Shown here in pieces: positions 42,094 to 52,403 of a DNA stretch of 64,000 bases. The stretch is from Thermomonas sp. (GTDB lineage Bacteria; Pseudomonadota; Gammaproteobacteria; Xanthomonadales; Xanthomonadaceae). Location: assembly GCF_029945965.1 (NCBI RefSeq), contig NZ_JAQSDO010000020.1, forward strand, positions 124,001 through 188,000. The letters are read 5' to 3'. Position numbers and translations under genes: made by a program. Below the pieces are notes generated by a model. The model made no database searches. It saw nothing but the letters and a program-made list of their open reading frames with translations, and was not told where the DNA came from. Every line of letters starts with the position of its first letter. The stretch's first letter is position 1.

Positions 42094-43395
42094 ATGCAAT
42101 CGAACGGCTATCAGTCCGGCTTCGGCAACGAATTCGCGACCGAAGCGTTGCCCGGCACATTGCCCGTTGGGCGCAACTCGCCCCAACAGGTCGCGCATGG
42201 TTTGTACGCGGAACAGCTGACGGGCACCGCGTTCACTGCGCCGCGCCACCAGAACCGCCGCAGCTGGTTGTATCGGATACGTCCGGCGGCGATGCATGGG
42301 CCGTTCGTGCCGTTCAATCAGCCTGGCTTACACAACGATTTCGGCAGCGGCCCGGTGACCCCGGACCAGTTGCGCTGGGATCCGCTGCCACTGCCGGGTG
42401 CGGATGCATCCGTTGATTTCGTCGATGGGCTGGTGACCATGGCTGGCAATGGCTCGCCTGAGGCGCAGTCCGGCATCGGCGTGCACTTGTACGCAGCCAA
42501 TGCGTCGATGCAGGGGCGCTACTTCTACGATGCCGACGGCGAGCTGCTGATCGTGCCGCAGCAAGGCCGTCTGCATATCGAAACCGAACTCGGTGTGCTC
42601 GACATCGAGCCGCAGGAGATCGCGGTGATCCCGCGTGGCATCCGCTTTCGGGTCGAGCTTCCCGATGGGCCGTCGCGCGGTTATGTCTGTGAGAACTTCG
42701 GCGGATTCCTGCGCCTGCCAGACCTCGGGCCGATTGGCAGCAATGGGCTGGCGAATCCGCGCGATTTCCTGACCCCGAATGCGGCGTTCGAGGATCTCGA
42801 AGGTGACTTCGAACTCATTGCAAAATTCCAGGGACATCTGTGGCGCGCCGACATCGGTCATTCGCCGCTGGACGTGGTCGGCTGGCATGGCAGCCACGTG
42901 CCGTACAAATATGACCTGCGCAGGTTCAATACGATCGGTTCGATCAGCTATGACCATCCAGATCCGTCGATCTTCCTGGTACTGACCTCGCCAACCGACA
43001 CGCCCGGCGTGGGCAACCTTGATTTCGCCATCTTCCCGCCGCGCGTCCTGGCTGCGCAGGACACGTTCCGGCCGCCGTGGTTCCACCGCAACATCGCCAG
43101 CGAGTTCATGGGCTTGATCCATGGTGAATACGATGCCAAGGCTGAGGGGTTCGCACCGGGTGGCTGTTCGCTGCACAACTGCATGACCGGCCACGGCCCA
43201 GATGCGGTTACGTTCGAGAAGGCCAGCCATGCGGACACGTCGAAGCCGGACTATGTGCGTGACACCATGGCGATCATGTTCGAGACCTGCAAAGTCATCC
43301 GGCCAACGGCGCAAGCACTCGATGCCACGAATCGGCAGCGTGATTACCAGGCCTGCTGGGCTGGGCTGCGCAAGCATTTCAACGGCGGCGGCTGA
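42094..43395 (+). CDS. hmgA: Homogentisate 1,2-dioxygenase
   Basis: 433 residues; opens the homogentisate ring to maleylacetoacetate. The start [45 protein letters not shown] and the iron-binding [20 protein letters not shown] plus [10 protein letters not shown] are intact. ATG 42,094 is chosen; GTG 42,088 in the same frame would overlap the hppD stop. Downstream fahA and maiA are not in the window. Loss of this enzyme gives pyomelanin in many bacteria. Confidence 0.97.
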   Translation: MQSNGYQSGFGNEFATEALPGTLPVGRNSPQQVAHGLYAEQLTGTAFTAPRHQNRRSWLYRIRPAAMHGPFVPFNQPGLHNDFGSGPVTPDQLRWDPLPLPGADASVDFVDGLVTMAGNGSPEAQSGIGVHLYAANASMQGRYFYDADGELLIVPQQGRLHIETELGVLDIEPQEIAVIPRGIRFRVELPDGPSRGYVCENFGGFLRLPDLGPIGSNGLANPRDFLTPNAAFEDLEGDFELIAKFQGHLWRADIGHSPLDVVGWHGSHVPYKYDLRRFNTIGSISYDHPDPSIFLVLTSPTDTPGVGNLDFAIFPPRVLAAQDTFRPPWFHRNIASEFMGLIHGEYDAKAEGFAPGGCSLHNCMTGHGPDAVTFEKASHADTSKPDYVRDTMAIMFETCKVIRPTAQALDATNRQRDYQACWAGLRKHFNGGG

Positions 43396-43412
43396 GCAGA
43401 CACAAACGCCCG

Positions 43413-45614
43413 CTAGATTGCATCCTGCCGCTGGTTGAAATACTCATCCAGCGGCATCGGCCGGTCGATTGCATAGCCCTGCGCGAAATCAACGCCGAGT
43501 GCAGCCAGCGCGTCGCGCTGGGCGATGGTTTCGGTGTGCTCGGCCACGGTTTTCTTCATCAGCAGGTGCGAGATCTTGGTGATTGAGCGCACGACCTCGG
43601 CGGCCAGCGGTGAGGTGTCCATCTCGCGCACGAAACTGCCGTCGATCTTGAAATAGTCCACGTCCAGTGCGCGCAGGTAGCTGAAGGAACAGAAGCCGGT
43701 GCCGAAGTCGTCCAGCGCGAAACGGCAGCCGAGGCTGCGCATCTCGTCGATGAAGCGCTGCGCGCGGGCGAGGTCGCGCACGGCGCTGGTCTCGGTCACT
43801 TCGAAGCACAGGCGATTGCCGGGGAAGCTGCTGTTGCGCAGGCGCTCGGCGACGAAACCGATGAAGCTTTCGTCGACCATCGCTTCACCGGAAAGGTTGA
43901 TGCTGCAGGTTGCCACCTGCGCCGCTTGCTCGGGGTGTGCTTCCAGCCAGTCCAGCGCGAGCATGACCGCTTCGCGGTCGATGCGCAGGCCCAGGCCGAA
44001 GCGCTCCGCCGCCGGCATGAACTGACTGGGCATCAGCAGGGTGTCCTGGCCTGGCTCCTTGAGCCTGATCAGCAATTCGAAGTGACGGCCCTGCTCCGTG
44101 TTTGCGTGCAATGGTGCGAGGGTCTGGGCATGCAGGAGGAAGTGGTGATGCTCCAGTGCTTCGCGAATCCGCAGCGCCCAGCGCATGCTGGCGGTGCGAT
44201 CCAGCACCTCGCTGGCCAGTCCGCTGGCGAGGAACACCCGGTTGCCACCAAGCTCCTTGGCGGTGAAGCAGGCGGCATCCGCTTTCGAAAGAACTTCCGC
44301 GAATTTTGCCTCGCCGGTGCGGAACGGCACCACGCCAATACTGATGCTGGTGGCCATCGCGTGGCCTTGCCATTCGCAACGATAGTGTTCGACGGCGCGG
44401 GCCAGCGCACCGGCGGCTTCGCGCGCCATGGTCGGGTTGCAATTGCGCAGCAGTACCGCGAATTCGTCGGCGCCCAGGTGTGCCAGCAGGTCGCCTTCGC
44501 GCAGGCTGGATGCGAGTGCGCCGGCGACACCGACGATCATCACGTCGCCGGCCACATGGCTTGAGGTGTCGTTGATCAGGGAAAAGTTGTCCAGGTCCAG
44601 ATAAGCCAGTGCCATCGGTGGTTCGCCCGGATCGCCCAGGATCCGGTTGACCTTGGCTTCGAAGGCGTTGCGGTTCGGCAATCCGGTCAGGCTGTCGATG
44701 TTGGCGTGCGTGGCCAGCCTGCGTGCAGCCAGGCGCTGCTCGTGCACGGTCAAGGTCAGGATGATCGGCAGGATCGCAAGCAGGCACAGGTAGCCGAGCA
44801 GGATAGCGCTGTCGAGCGCCTGCACGGGCGCCTGGAAGCCGGCCAGGCCAAGGCCGGCCAGCATGCCGATCAACAGTTCGCTCAGCAGCACCGCGACCGC
44901 AGTGCGTATCGGTTCGAAGCGCAACGCGCTCCAGACCATGATCGACAACGGCAGGCTGCTCAGGCCCAGCACGAATTGGCCGCCTTGCGAACCGCCCCAG
45001 GCCAGCAACAGAAAGCTGGCGGCGAGGGCCATGTTCCATGCCAGTTTTTCGTTCTCCGTGCCGTAATTCGATGCCCGGTCAATTTTGTCGGCCGGCTTGC
45101 GGAAACCGATCATCAGCAATGCGGGCGCAATACTGACGATGCCGAGCAGGTCGCCCAGCGACCATTTCACCAGCGCGTCGAGTTCCGATGATTCCCGGAT
45201 CAGGCCGGACGCCACCATGCCGCCAACGCCGATGAGCGCGCTGATCAACGCCATCAGCATGCCGCCACGCAGGACCCGGAACGCGAAACGGATGTCCAAG
45301 TGTCCGGGCAATCCCGCGCGTAGGACGAACCAGCCGCCTGCAAGCACGCCCAGGGTATTGCTGAGGATCGAATACGGAATGAATGCGGCTGGCACCGGGC
45401 TGACCGTCATGTGCACCAGGGCCATGGCCACCGGAACAATCCAGATCCAGCGCAAGCCGTAACGGATGACGGCCGCCAGCGCCAGGCCCGATGCGGGCCA
45501 GAACAGGGCCACGGTTCCCGGCATGGCGATGAACTGGCCGGCAAAGGCAGCCAGGCCGAAGTACAGGCCGACCAGTAGCAGCGATCTGGACAGGGTGGCT
45601 GTGATCGCTCGCAT
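43413..45614 (-). CDS. MASE1-GGDEF-EAL cyclic-di-GMP signalling protein
   Basis: 733 residues. An N-terminal MASE1-like membrane sensor of about 8 helices (1-300) precedes the GGDEF domain, whose signature reads LGADEF (second Gly to Ala, about 382-386), probably weakening or abolishing cyclase activity. The EAL domain keeps FELLIRL (EAL to ELL), INLS, FEVTET, DDFGTG, FKIDGSF and AEHTET, so the metal-binding acids and Lys remain and phosphodiesterase activity is likely. It begins 10 bp after the sensor gene upstream and may be in its operon. Confidence 0.9.
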   Translation of the reverse strand: MRAITATLSRSLLLVGLYFGLAAFAGQFIAMPGTVALFWPASGLALAAVIRYGLRWIWIVPVAMALVHMTVSPVPAAFIPYSILSNTLGVLAGGWFVLRAGLPGHLDIRFAFRVLRGGMLMALISALIGVGGMVASGLIRESSELDALVKWSLGDLLGIVSIAPALLMIGFRKPADKIDRASNYGTENEKLAWNMALAASFLLLAWGGSQGGQFVLGLSSLPLSIMVWSALRFEPIRTAVAVLLSELLIGMLAGLGLAGFQAPVQALDSAILLGYLCLLAILPIILTLTVHEQRLAARRLATHANIDSLTGLPNRNAFEAKVNRILGDPGEPPMALAYLDLDNFSLINDTSSHVAGDVMIVGVAGALASSLREGDLLAHLGADEFAVLLRNCNPTMAREAAGALARAVEHYRCEWQGHAMATSISIGVVPFRTGEAKFAEVLSKADAACFTAKELGGNRVFLASGLASEVLDRTASMRWALRIREALEHHHFLLHAQTLAPLHANTEQGRHFELLIRLKEPGQDTLLMPSQFMPAAERFGLGLRIDREAVMLALDWLEAHPEQAAQVATCSINLSGEAMVDESFIGFVAERLRNSSFPGNRLCFEVTETSAVRDLARAQRFIDEMRSLGCRFALDDFGTGFCSFSYLRALDVDYFKIDGSFVREMDTSPLAAEVVRSITKISHLLMKKTVAEHTETIAQRDALAALGVDFAQGYAIDRPMPLDEYFNQRQDAI

Positions 45615-45623
45615 GTCCCGCGT

Positions 45624-48600
45624 TTACACCTCGTGGTCCTTCCGCTCGGATGGATCGGACATGCTGGACCCAACGACGTCCAGCTGGCCTTGGATGATGA
45701 ACCTTGCAACGTTGCTGCGTAGATCATGCAGCATGTTGCCGAGGTCTGCAGATTGCGTCGGCCGCAACAGCGCCCAGCCATGCCCCCGATGTTGCCTGAC
45801 CCAATGCAGCGCAGCCTCCGCCAGTTCCACAGACTGCTCCCAGCCGAAGAGTTGCTGTCCATCGTGTGCCAGCGGGAGCTCGGCCAGGCCAACCGAACAG
45901 TCCAGTGCGACCTGCTGGCCGTCTCCCCTGTCCAACGGTTGGCTGGCGACACTCGCCCGGATGCGTTCGCCCAGGTTGGTCACAGCCAGCCGTGGCGTTG
46001 GCCGGAACACCAGCAGCAGGCAATCGTCCTGCCAACGGGCCAGGTAGTCACCTGCACGCACCAGTCGAACCAGGGTCTGCGCGGCATGTGACAAGGCCAT
46101 GCCATCGACCGTGAATTGGGGGCTCTCAGCGGTGCCAAACGCGTCGCCGAAGCCGATCACGGCGAACACCAGGGCATGGTTGGAATAGGCCCCGCGCGCC
46201 TGCTCACGGTCGTAGTACGCAAGGTCGGCGGGAATCTGGTTGGCCAGGTAGCGGTGGTTGTGCAAGCCGGTCAAGGGGTCGGCCTGGCTGGCATGTTCCA
46301 GTTGGACATTGGCCACGTGCAGCTGCTCGGTGCGTTCATTGACCTGCTGCTCAAGCAGGTTGCGCTGTGCCAGATGCGCGTGGTGCTGCGTCCGGTAGCC
46401 GGCATACAGCACCGTTCCCAGCAACAGCAGGCCCAATATGAGGAATAGCGGTGTTTCCTGGAAGCGTGGCGTGATCCGGAACGGCAGGCGCGCGACCGTG
46501 CGGCCCCATACGCCGGCGTTGTTGGCAGCCTTGACCTGGAACACGTAGTCACCCGATGGCAGGTTGGTGTAGTTGACGCTGCGCGGGGACACCACTTGCA
46601 GGTCGCGCCAATCCGGGTCGTAACCGACCAACTGGTACGACAACGTCACACTGGCCGGGTCCTGGAAGCTGAAGGCGGTGAATTCGAACGCCAGGTCGCG
46701 GGCATCCTCGGGCAGGACCAGTTTTTCGCTTGCGGTCACGTCATGCCAGCGGTCCTGGAATTGCAGGCGTTCGATCACGACATCGGGCGGTACCGGGTTC
46801 TTGACGATAGCGCGGGTATCCAGGGCGACCACGCCATCGCGACTGGGCAGCCACAGCACGTCATGATCAATGAAGCCCTTGGAGTTACCAGCGCCGTTGC
46901 AGCAGAAGCCTTGCTGGCCGCTGCGCCGGTCGCCGCGTTCGTTGAGCACCATTTCGGCATCGACTTTCTTGATCTTGCCCTCACGCAGGCGGGCGAGGTC
47001 TGCGATGGGCAGGCGTTCGACGCCACGAATGCCGGCCAGCCACAAGTAACCTTTCGAGTCTTCCGTGATGTAGAACGCGGCATTTCCCGGCAATCCCTGT
47101 TCGGTGGACAGCTGCTGCCAATGTTCGCCATGCCGTACATAGAGGTTCTCGTCCAGGCTGCCAATCACCCAGTCGCCATTGCTCAGTTCATGGATGGCAG
47201 TCACGTCCAGCCCGGGCGGCAGGCCGGTGGTAAATCCCTGTTGCACCAGACGGTCGTTTTCCAGCAGGTACAGCCCGTCCTGGGTACCGACCAGCAACCT
47301 TCCGTCGGCCAGCTCATTTACCAGGCGGGTGCGCGGGTCGCGCAGGCCCTGCTTGGTGCCGAAGCGATCCAGGTGATCGCCTTGCAGCCGGAACAGGCCT
47401 TCGGTGGTCGAGATCCAGACCGCGCCGGAATGGCTGCGCACGATGCCGTTGATCTGGGCATTGGCCATGGGCTCGAACAGTGCGGGATGTTCGACCTTGC
47501 CATTGCGGTACAGCACCAGCCCGCGGCGGGTGCCGATCCAGATTCGGTCGGCATCGGCAAGCAGGTTGTAGGCATGCGGATGCGGCAGCTCGGTGCCGGT
47601 CAGCACCGATTCGAAATGGCCATCGCGGAGCACGCTCAGGCCATTATTGGTGCCGACCCAGATCGCCCCATCGGGCGCCTTGGCCAAAGACCAGACCAAC
47701 GGCTCGGTTAGCCCCTGGGGCGTGCTGTAACGCTTGGTCCAGCCGTTCCAGAGCCGGGTCAGGCCATTCCACTGGCTGCCGAACCACAGGTTGCCTTCGC
47801 GATCCTCGAACGCGCTGATCACGCTGCGGAAGCCGTTCGGATTCGAATCCGGGATCAGTTCAGACAACGTGCCTTGGTTGAACCGGGCGATGCCGGCATT
47901 GCTGGCGACCCACAAGTTGTGGTCATGGTCTTCCAACAACATGGTGGTCGGTGCGTCTTGCAGTTCGGGTTTGGTGCTGGCTGCCGACCATATGCCCTGG
48001 CCGTAGACATACAGACCCAGGGTCGTGCCGGCCCAGAGCTTGCCCTGGGCTTCGACCAGTGACGTGACCACGGCCTTTTCCAGCCCGGCAGGCAAGGCCA
48101 GGAACTGGTGGTCCTGGCCATTGAAGCGATACACCCCGCCGAGACTGCCGATCCACAAGCCGTCGCTGCGTGGTAACAGCGATTGGGTCATCAACGGGCT
48201 GCCCGGCTGGTGCTGCAACACGCCGTCTTGCAGGGCGTACAGGCCCTGGTTGCTGGCGACCATCAGGCGCCCGTTGATTTCCTTGATGTCGAAGATGTCC
48301 AGCACGCTGGCATCGCCATGGCCGGCTACAGCAATGCTGGAAAACGTGCTGCCATCATGCACCGCCAGACCCTTGTAGGTTCCGATCCATAGCTTGCCGG
48401 TCTTGTCCAGGTACAGGCTGCGGATCAAGATGCCGGGGATGCCGGGAGTGTCTTTCGGGCTATAGGTGACGAAGCGTATGCCATCGAACCGTGCCAGGCC
48501 CGACTGGGTGCCGACCCAGAGATAGCCGCGACGGTCCTGGGTGATCGCCTGCACGCTGATCTGTGGCAGCCCCTGCTGCAACGACCAGGTATTGCGCACG

Positions 48601-48716
48601 TAGTGATAGAAAGACTTGCCGGGATCGAGCGCACGCACAGGCGCTACCACCGTCAGCCAGATCAGCAAGACAGTCAGCAGCAATGGAACGCGCAATACCC
48701 ACCTGTGTTTTTTCAT
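45624..48716 (-). CDS. Propeller-YYY sensor protein with degenerate GGDEF domain
   Basis: 1030 residues. After a signal peptide (about 1-29) come two-component-regulator propeller repeats (WVGTQSGLARFDG, LWIGTYKGLAV, WFGSQWNGLTRLWNG and others) forming a periplasmic double beta-propeller, then a YXYXY domain (LSYQLVGYDPDWRDL, LPSGDYVFQVKAANNAG) to about 745. A transmembrane helix (about 755-775) and coiled coil lead to a GGDEF-like domain (ADPLTGLHNHRYL) whose active site reads RWQDDCLLLVF, not GGDEF. It is likely a receptor or regulator without cyclase activity, perhaps acting on the neighbouring GGDEF-EAL protein. Confidence 0.85.
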   Translation of the reverse strand: MKKHRWVLRVPLLLTVLLIWLTVVAPVRALDPGKSFYHYVRNTWSLQQGLPQISVQAITQDRRGYLWVGTQSGLARFDGIRFVTYSPKDTPGIPGILIRSLYLDKTGKLWIGTYKGLAVHDGSTFSSIAVAGHGDASVLDIFDIKEINGRLMVASNQGLYALQDGVLQHQPGSPLMTQSLLPRSDGLWIGSLGGVYRFNGQDHQFLALPAGLEKAVVTSLVEAQGKLWAGTTLGLYVYGQGIWSAASTKPELQDAPTTMLLEDHDHNLWVASNAGIARFNQGTLSELIPDSNPNGFRSVISAFEDREGNLWFGSQWNGLTRLWNGWTKRYSTPQGLTEPLVWSLAKAPDGAIWVGTNNGLSVLRDGHFESVLTGTELPHPHAYNLLADADRIWIGTRRGLVLYRNGKVEHPALFEPMANAQINGIVRSHSGAVWISTTEGLFRLQGDHLDRFGTKQGLRDPRTRLVNELADGRLLVGTQDGLYLLENDRLVQQGFTTGLPPGLDVTAIHELSNGDWVIGSLDENLYVRHGEHWQQLSTEQGLPGNAAFYITEDSKGYLWLAGIRGVERLPIADLARLREGKIKKVDAEMVLNERGDRRSGQQGFCCNGAGNSKGFIDHDVLWLPSRDGVVALDTRAIVKNPVPPDVVIERLQFQDRWHDVTASEKLVLPEDARDLAFEFTAFSFQDPASVTLSYQLVGYDPDWRDLQVVSPRSVNYTNLPSGDYVFQVKAANNAGVWGRTVARLPFRITPRFQETPLFLILGLLLLGTVLYAGYRTQHHAHLAQRNLLEQQVNERTEQLHVANVQLEHASQADPLTGLHNHRYLANQIPADLAYYDREQARGAYSNHALVFAVIGFGDAFGTAESPQFTVDGMALSHAAQTLVRLVRAGDYLARWQDDCLLLVFRPTPRLAVTNLGERIRASVASQPLDRGDGQQVALDCSVGLAELPLAHDGQQLFGWEQSVELAEAALHWVRQHRGHGWALLRPTQSADLGNMLHDLRSNVARFIIQGQLDVVGSSMSDPSERKDHEV

Positions 48717-48792
48717 GCGCTGCCTGCAGGGATGAGGCTGGGCCAGTCTAGCCTGCCTCTGGCGTTCCCGGCACGCTGGCTATACTCGGCCG

Positions 48793-50022
48793 ATGGCCAA
48801 TGAAGAACCCATCCTCGCGCGCGCCGCGAATGCGCTCACCGATTTCTTCCGGCTGTCGGCAGCCGGCGGCATCCTGCTGATCGCGGCGGCGGTGTTGGCA
48901 TTGCTTTGCGCGAACTCGCCGCTGGAAGAGTTCTACGACGGCTTCCGCGAACTGCCGGTGGCAGTGCAGGTCGGCGACCTCCTGATCGCCAAACCCCTGC
49001 TGTTGTGGATCAACGACGGCCTGATGGCGGTGTTCTTCCTGCTGGTCGCACTGGAGATCAAGCGAGAAGCGCTCAGCGGCCAGCTGTCCAGCCGCGACCA
49101 GTTGATCCTGCCGCTGTTGTGCGCGGTGGCCGGGGTTGCGGTGCCGGCGGCGTTCTTCTGGTGGATCAACCGTGGCGATGCCACCGCGATGCAGGGTTGG
49201 GCGGTGCCGGCCGCCACCGATATCGCATTCGCACTCGGCATCCTGTCGTTGCTGGGATCACGGGTACCGCTCGGGATGAAGTTGCTGCTGTCGACGATTG
49301 CAGTGGTAGATGACTTGGCGGCGATCATCATCATCGCGCTGTTCTACACCAGCGACCTGTCGATGACGGCATTGGGCTGGGCAGGCGCGGCGATTGCCGG
49401 CATGTTCGTGCTCAACCGCCGCAAGGTCACCGCGCTGACGCCTTACCTGCTGCTCGGCGCGGTGGTGTGGGTATGCGTGCTGAAATCGGGTGTGCACGCC
49501 ACTCTGGCAGGCGTCATCACTGGCTTGATGATCCCGCACTACGATCGCAGCGACGAGATCGACGACGCGGTCCAGCATTCGCCGCTGGTGACCCTGGAAA
49601 ATGCGCTGCACCCCTGGGTTGCCTACCTGATCCTGCCGGTGTTCGCATTCGCCAACGCGGGTCTGGCGCTGGGTGACTTCGTGCCGGATGACGTATTGCA
49701 GCCGGTGCCGCTGGGCATCCTGTTCGGCCTGGTGCTGGGAAAACCAATAGGCGTAGTGGGCGCGGCGGTGTTGGCGAAGGCGACCGGCATCGCCCGCTAT
49801 CCGGACGGCATGGATTTCCGTTCGATGCTGGGCCTTGGCCTGTTGTGCGGCGTCGGCTTCACCATGAGTCTTTTCATCGCCTCGCTGGCATTTTCCAACG
49901 ATGGCAACCTGTTCCAGTTCGCGGTGCTCGGCGTGCTGTGCGCCTCCCTGGTGGCCGCGCTTTCCGGCTATCTGTGGCTGCGCGCCACGCTGCCCAAGGA
50001 GGCCGCAAGGGGCGCGGGTTAA
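48793..50022 (+). CDS. nhaA: Na+/H+ antiporter NhaA
   Basis: 409 residues with about 12 membrane helices. The ion-binding pair Asp173-Asp174 (STIAVVDDLAAIII) and Asp143 (AATDIAFALGI) are conserved, with the pH-sensing-loop-like FLLVALEIKREAL. It exports Na+ for protons at alkaline pH. A second antiporter, nhaD, starts 28 bp after its stop. Confidence 0.95.
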   Translation: MANEEPILARAANALTDFFRLSAAGGILLIAAAVLALLCANSPLEEFYDGFRELPVAVQVGDLLIAKPLLLWINDGLMAVFFLLVALEIKREALSGQLSSRDQLILPLLCAVAGVAVPAAFFWWINRGDATAMQGWAVPAATDIAFALGILSLLGSRVPLGMKLLLSTIAVVDDLAAIIIIALFYTSDLSMTALGWAGAAIAGMFVLNRRKVTALTPYLLLGAVVWVCVLKSGVHATLAGVITGLMIPHYDRSDEIDDAVQHSPLVTLENALHPWVAYLILPVFAFANAGLALGDFVPDDVLQPVPLGILFGLVLGKPIGVVGAAVLAKATGIARYPDGMDFRSMLGLGLLCGVGFTMSLFIASLAFSNDGNLFQFAVLGVLCASLVAALSGYLWLRATLPKEAARGAG

Positions 50023-50050
50023 ACTGGGGCTTAGCCGAATAACGGGATCC

Positions 50051-51505
50051 ATGATGCCCAACAACCTGCGTTGGCCGCGCACGCTGGCCTTCCTGCTTTG
50101 CCTTGTCGCCTGCTTGCCGGCGATGGCAGCGTCGCCGGTGGAGTTGCCAGCTGCCATCGATCTCACCACGCATTGGGCGGGTTATGCCGCCATCGCGATC
50201 TTCGCGCTGGCCTATATGTTCGTGATCGCCGAGGAGTTCACCCATCTGCGCAAATCGCAGCCGGTGATGCTGGCCGCGGGCGTGATCTGGGCCTTGCTGG
50301 CCATTGCCGCCGCGGGCATGGGCCAGTCCGACAGCATCCACGAGGCAGTAGGCGACTACCTGCTGGAATACGCTCAACTCCTGTTGTTCCTGCTGGCGGC
50401 GATGACTTACGTCAACGCGATGAGCGAACGTAACCTGTTCGAGGCCTTGCGCATGCGACTGCTGCAGCGCGGCCTGGGTTATCGAAAGCTGTTCTGGACC
50501 ACCGGTGCGCTGGCGTTCTGCCTGTCTCCGGTCATCGACAACCTGACCACCGCGTTGGTGATGTGCGCGGTGGTGCTGGCGGTAGGTCGCGACAGTCCAA
50601 AGTTCGTGATGCTGGCCTGCATCAATATTGTCGTAGCCGCCAATGCCGGCGGCGCGTTCAGTCCGTTCGGCGACATCACCACGCTGATGGTGTGGCAGCG
50701 CGGCATCATTGATTTCTGGGGCTTCTTCCACCTGTTTCTGCCATCGCTGGTGAACTGGTTGGTACCGGCGGGGATCATGCATTTCGCGGTCGTCCGCGGC
50801 ACGCCGCCCGTGCCCCGGGGCGATGTGCGGATCAAGCGCGGCGGTTGGGTGATCGTCGGCCTTTTCGTATTCACTGTGTTCCTGGCAGTGTGCTTCCACA
50901 ACTTCCTTTACCTGCCGCCGTTCATGGGAATGATGACCGGCCTGGCGTTGCTGAAGCTCTATGGCTGGCACCTGACCCGCAAGGCCAATGCGATCCAGGC
51001 CGCCGAATACGAGCGCGTGGGCAGGCCAGGCGACGTAGATGCCTTCGACAGCTACGAGCAGGTCGCGCGCGCCGAATGGGACACGCTGCTGTTCTTCTTC
51101 GGCGTGATCATGTGCGTCGGCGCGCTGGGCTATTGCGGCTACCTGGCGCTGGCCTCGCAATGGTTCTATGGCGACCTCGGGCCAACTACCGCCAACGTGC
51201 TGATAGGCCTGCTGTCGGCGGTGCTCGACAATATCCCGATGATGGTCGCGGTGCTGCAGATGCACCCGCACATGGACGAGGGCCAGTGGCTGCTGGTGAC
51301 CCTGACCGCCGGCGTCGGCGGCAGCCTGCTGTCGATCGGTTCCGCCGCAGGCGTGGCGCTGATGGGCCAGTCCAAGGGTAAATACACGTTCTTCGGCCAC
51401 TTGCGTTGGACCTGGGCGATCGCGCTGGGCTATGCCGCAAGCATTGGCGTGCACCTGCTGATCAATGCGCGCTTCTTCACAGGTGCCGTGACCGCGGCGG
51501 GATGA
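50051..51505 (+). CDS. nhaD: NhaD-type Na+/H+ antiporter
   Basis: 484 residues of the ion transporter (IT) superfamily. A signal-like first segment (LAFLLCLVACLPAMAA) precedes NhaD features: EEFTHLRKSQPV, SPVIDNLTTALVM, NIVVAANAGGAFSPFGDITT and VLDNIPMMVAVL. The start is one of two adjacent ATGs (50,051 and 50,054). NhaD is typical of salt-tolerant and marine proteobacteria. Pairing with nhaA suggests the organism meets Na+ or alkaline stress. Confidence 0.92.
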   Translation: MMPNNLRWPRTLAFLLCLVACLPAMAASPVELPAAIDLTTHWAGYAAIAIFALAYMFVIAEEFTHLRKSQPVMLAAGVIWALLAIAAAGMGQSDSIHEAVGDYLLEYAQLLLFLLAAMTYVNAMSERNLFEALRMRLLQRGLGYRKLFWTTGALAFCLSPVIDNLTTALVMCAVVLAVGRDSPKFVMLACINIVVAANAGGAFSPFGDITTLMVWQRGIIDFWGFFHLFLPSLVNWLVPAGIMHFAVVRGTPPVPRGDVRIKRGGWVIVGLFVFTVFLAVCFHNFLYLPPFMGMMTGLALLKLYGWHLTRKANAIQAAEYERVGRPGDVDAFDSYEQVARAEWDTLLFFFGVIMCVGALGYCGYLALASQWFYGDLGPTTANVLIGLLSAVLDNIPMMVAVLQMHPHMDEGQWLLVTLTAGVGGSLLSIGSAAGVALMGQSKGKYTFFGHLRWTWAIALGYAASIGVHLLINARFFTGAVTAAG

Positions 51506-51526
51506 TGGCTCGATGAGGCCCCTTCA

Positions 51527-52393
51527 ATGAAGACGGCGCTGGTATTCGGTGCGAGCGGGCAGATCGGCACGCCACTGCTCCGGCGCCTTAGCGCAGCCGG
51601 CTGGCAGGTGCTCGCGGTATCGCGCGACGTGCATGCTGATGCACCGGGTCGCCACTGGCTGCGCGGCGACCTCTGTAACGTCGAAGGCCTACCCGATGCA
51701 GTGGATGCGATCTTCAGCTGCGGTCCGCTCGACCAGTTCGCGCGCTGGCATGCCGAAGTATTGATTCGCGCACCGCGGGTGTTGGCGTTCGGTTCGACCA
51801 GCGCCAGCAGCAAGCATGACTCGGGTGATGCCGGTGAACGTGATCTCTCTCTTTGCCTGCTCGATGCCGAGGATTTGCTGTTTTCCACGGCGGAGATACA
51901 CGGTGCCGCAGTCACCATTTTGCGTCCGACGCTGATCTATGGCGCCGGCCGCGACCAGACCCTGACCCGGATCGCAGGCATGGCGAGGCGTTGGGGCAGG
52001 TTCGTGTTGCCGCGTCGCGCCCACGGCCTGCGCCAGCCGGTACATGTGGACGACCTGGCCGATGCCGCGTGGGCGGCCTGCCAGTCCAGCGCCAGCCACG
52101 GCCGCAGCTATGACTTGCCCGGTGGCGAAACTCTTGCCTACCGCGTCATGGTGCAGCGCGTACTGGCTTGTCTGCAGCCAGCGCCGCGTCTGTTGGAATT
52201 GCCGATGCCGTTGTTTCGCGGCGTGCTTGCGGCTGCGCAGTTGCGCGGGATCGCCGTCGACTTCACGCCGGAGGCGCTAGCGCGGATGCGCCAGGACCTG
52301 GTGTTCGATAGCGAACCGGCGCGGCGTGACTTTGCGTATTCCCCGCGCATGTTCAAGCCGGATGCCAGCATGTTTGGCATAACGCGCGACTAG
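51527..52393 (+). CDS. NAD-dependent epimerase/dehydratase-family (SDR) protein
   Basis: 288 residues. The Rossmann motif VFGASGQIGTPLLRRL (about 5-20) binds NAD(P). RPTLIYGAGRDQT and VDDLADAAW follow the extended SDR pattern. A YxxxK catalytic pair is not clear, so it may be an atypical SDR acting as a regulator, reductase or RNA-binding-type protein. It has its own direction, next to a convergent EamA gene; no pathway is suggested. Confidence 0.8.
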   Translation: MKTALVFGASGQIGTPLLRRLSAAGWQVLAVSRDVHADAPGRHWLRGDLCNVEGLPDAVDAIFSCGPLDQFARWHAEVLIRAPRVLAFGSTSASSKHDSGDAGERDLSLCLLDAEDLLFSTAEIHGAAVTILRPTLIYGAGRDQTLTRIAGMARRWGRFVLPRRAHGLRQPVHVDDLADAAWAACQSSASHGRSYDLPGGETLAYRVMVQRVLACLQPAPRLLELPMPLFRGVLAAAQLRGIAVDFTPEALARMRQDLVFDSEPARRDFAYSPRMFKPDASMFGITRD

Positions 52394-52403
52394 GCGCAGG
52401 CAG

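Noticed and set aside
49874-51454. 526-residue minus-strand frame opposite nhaD
   Set aside because: Same antisense composition effect; nhaD motifs are certain.
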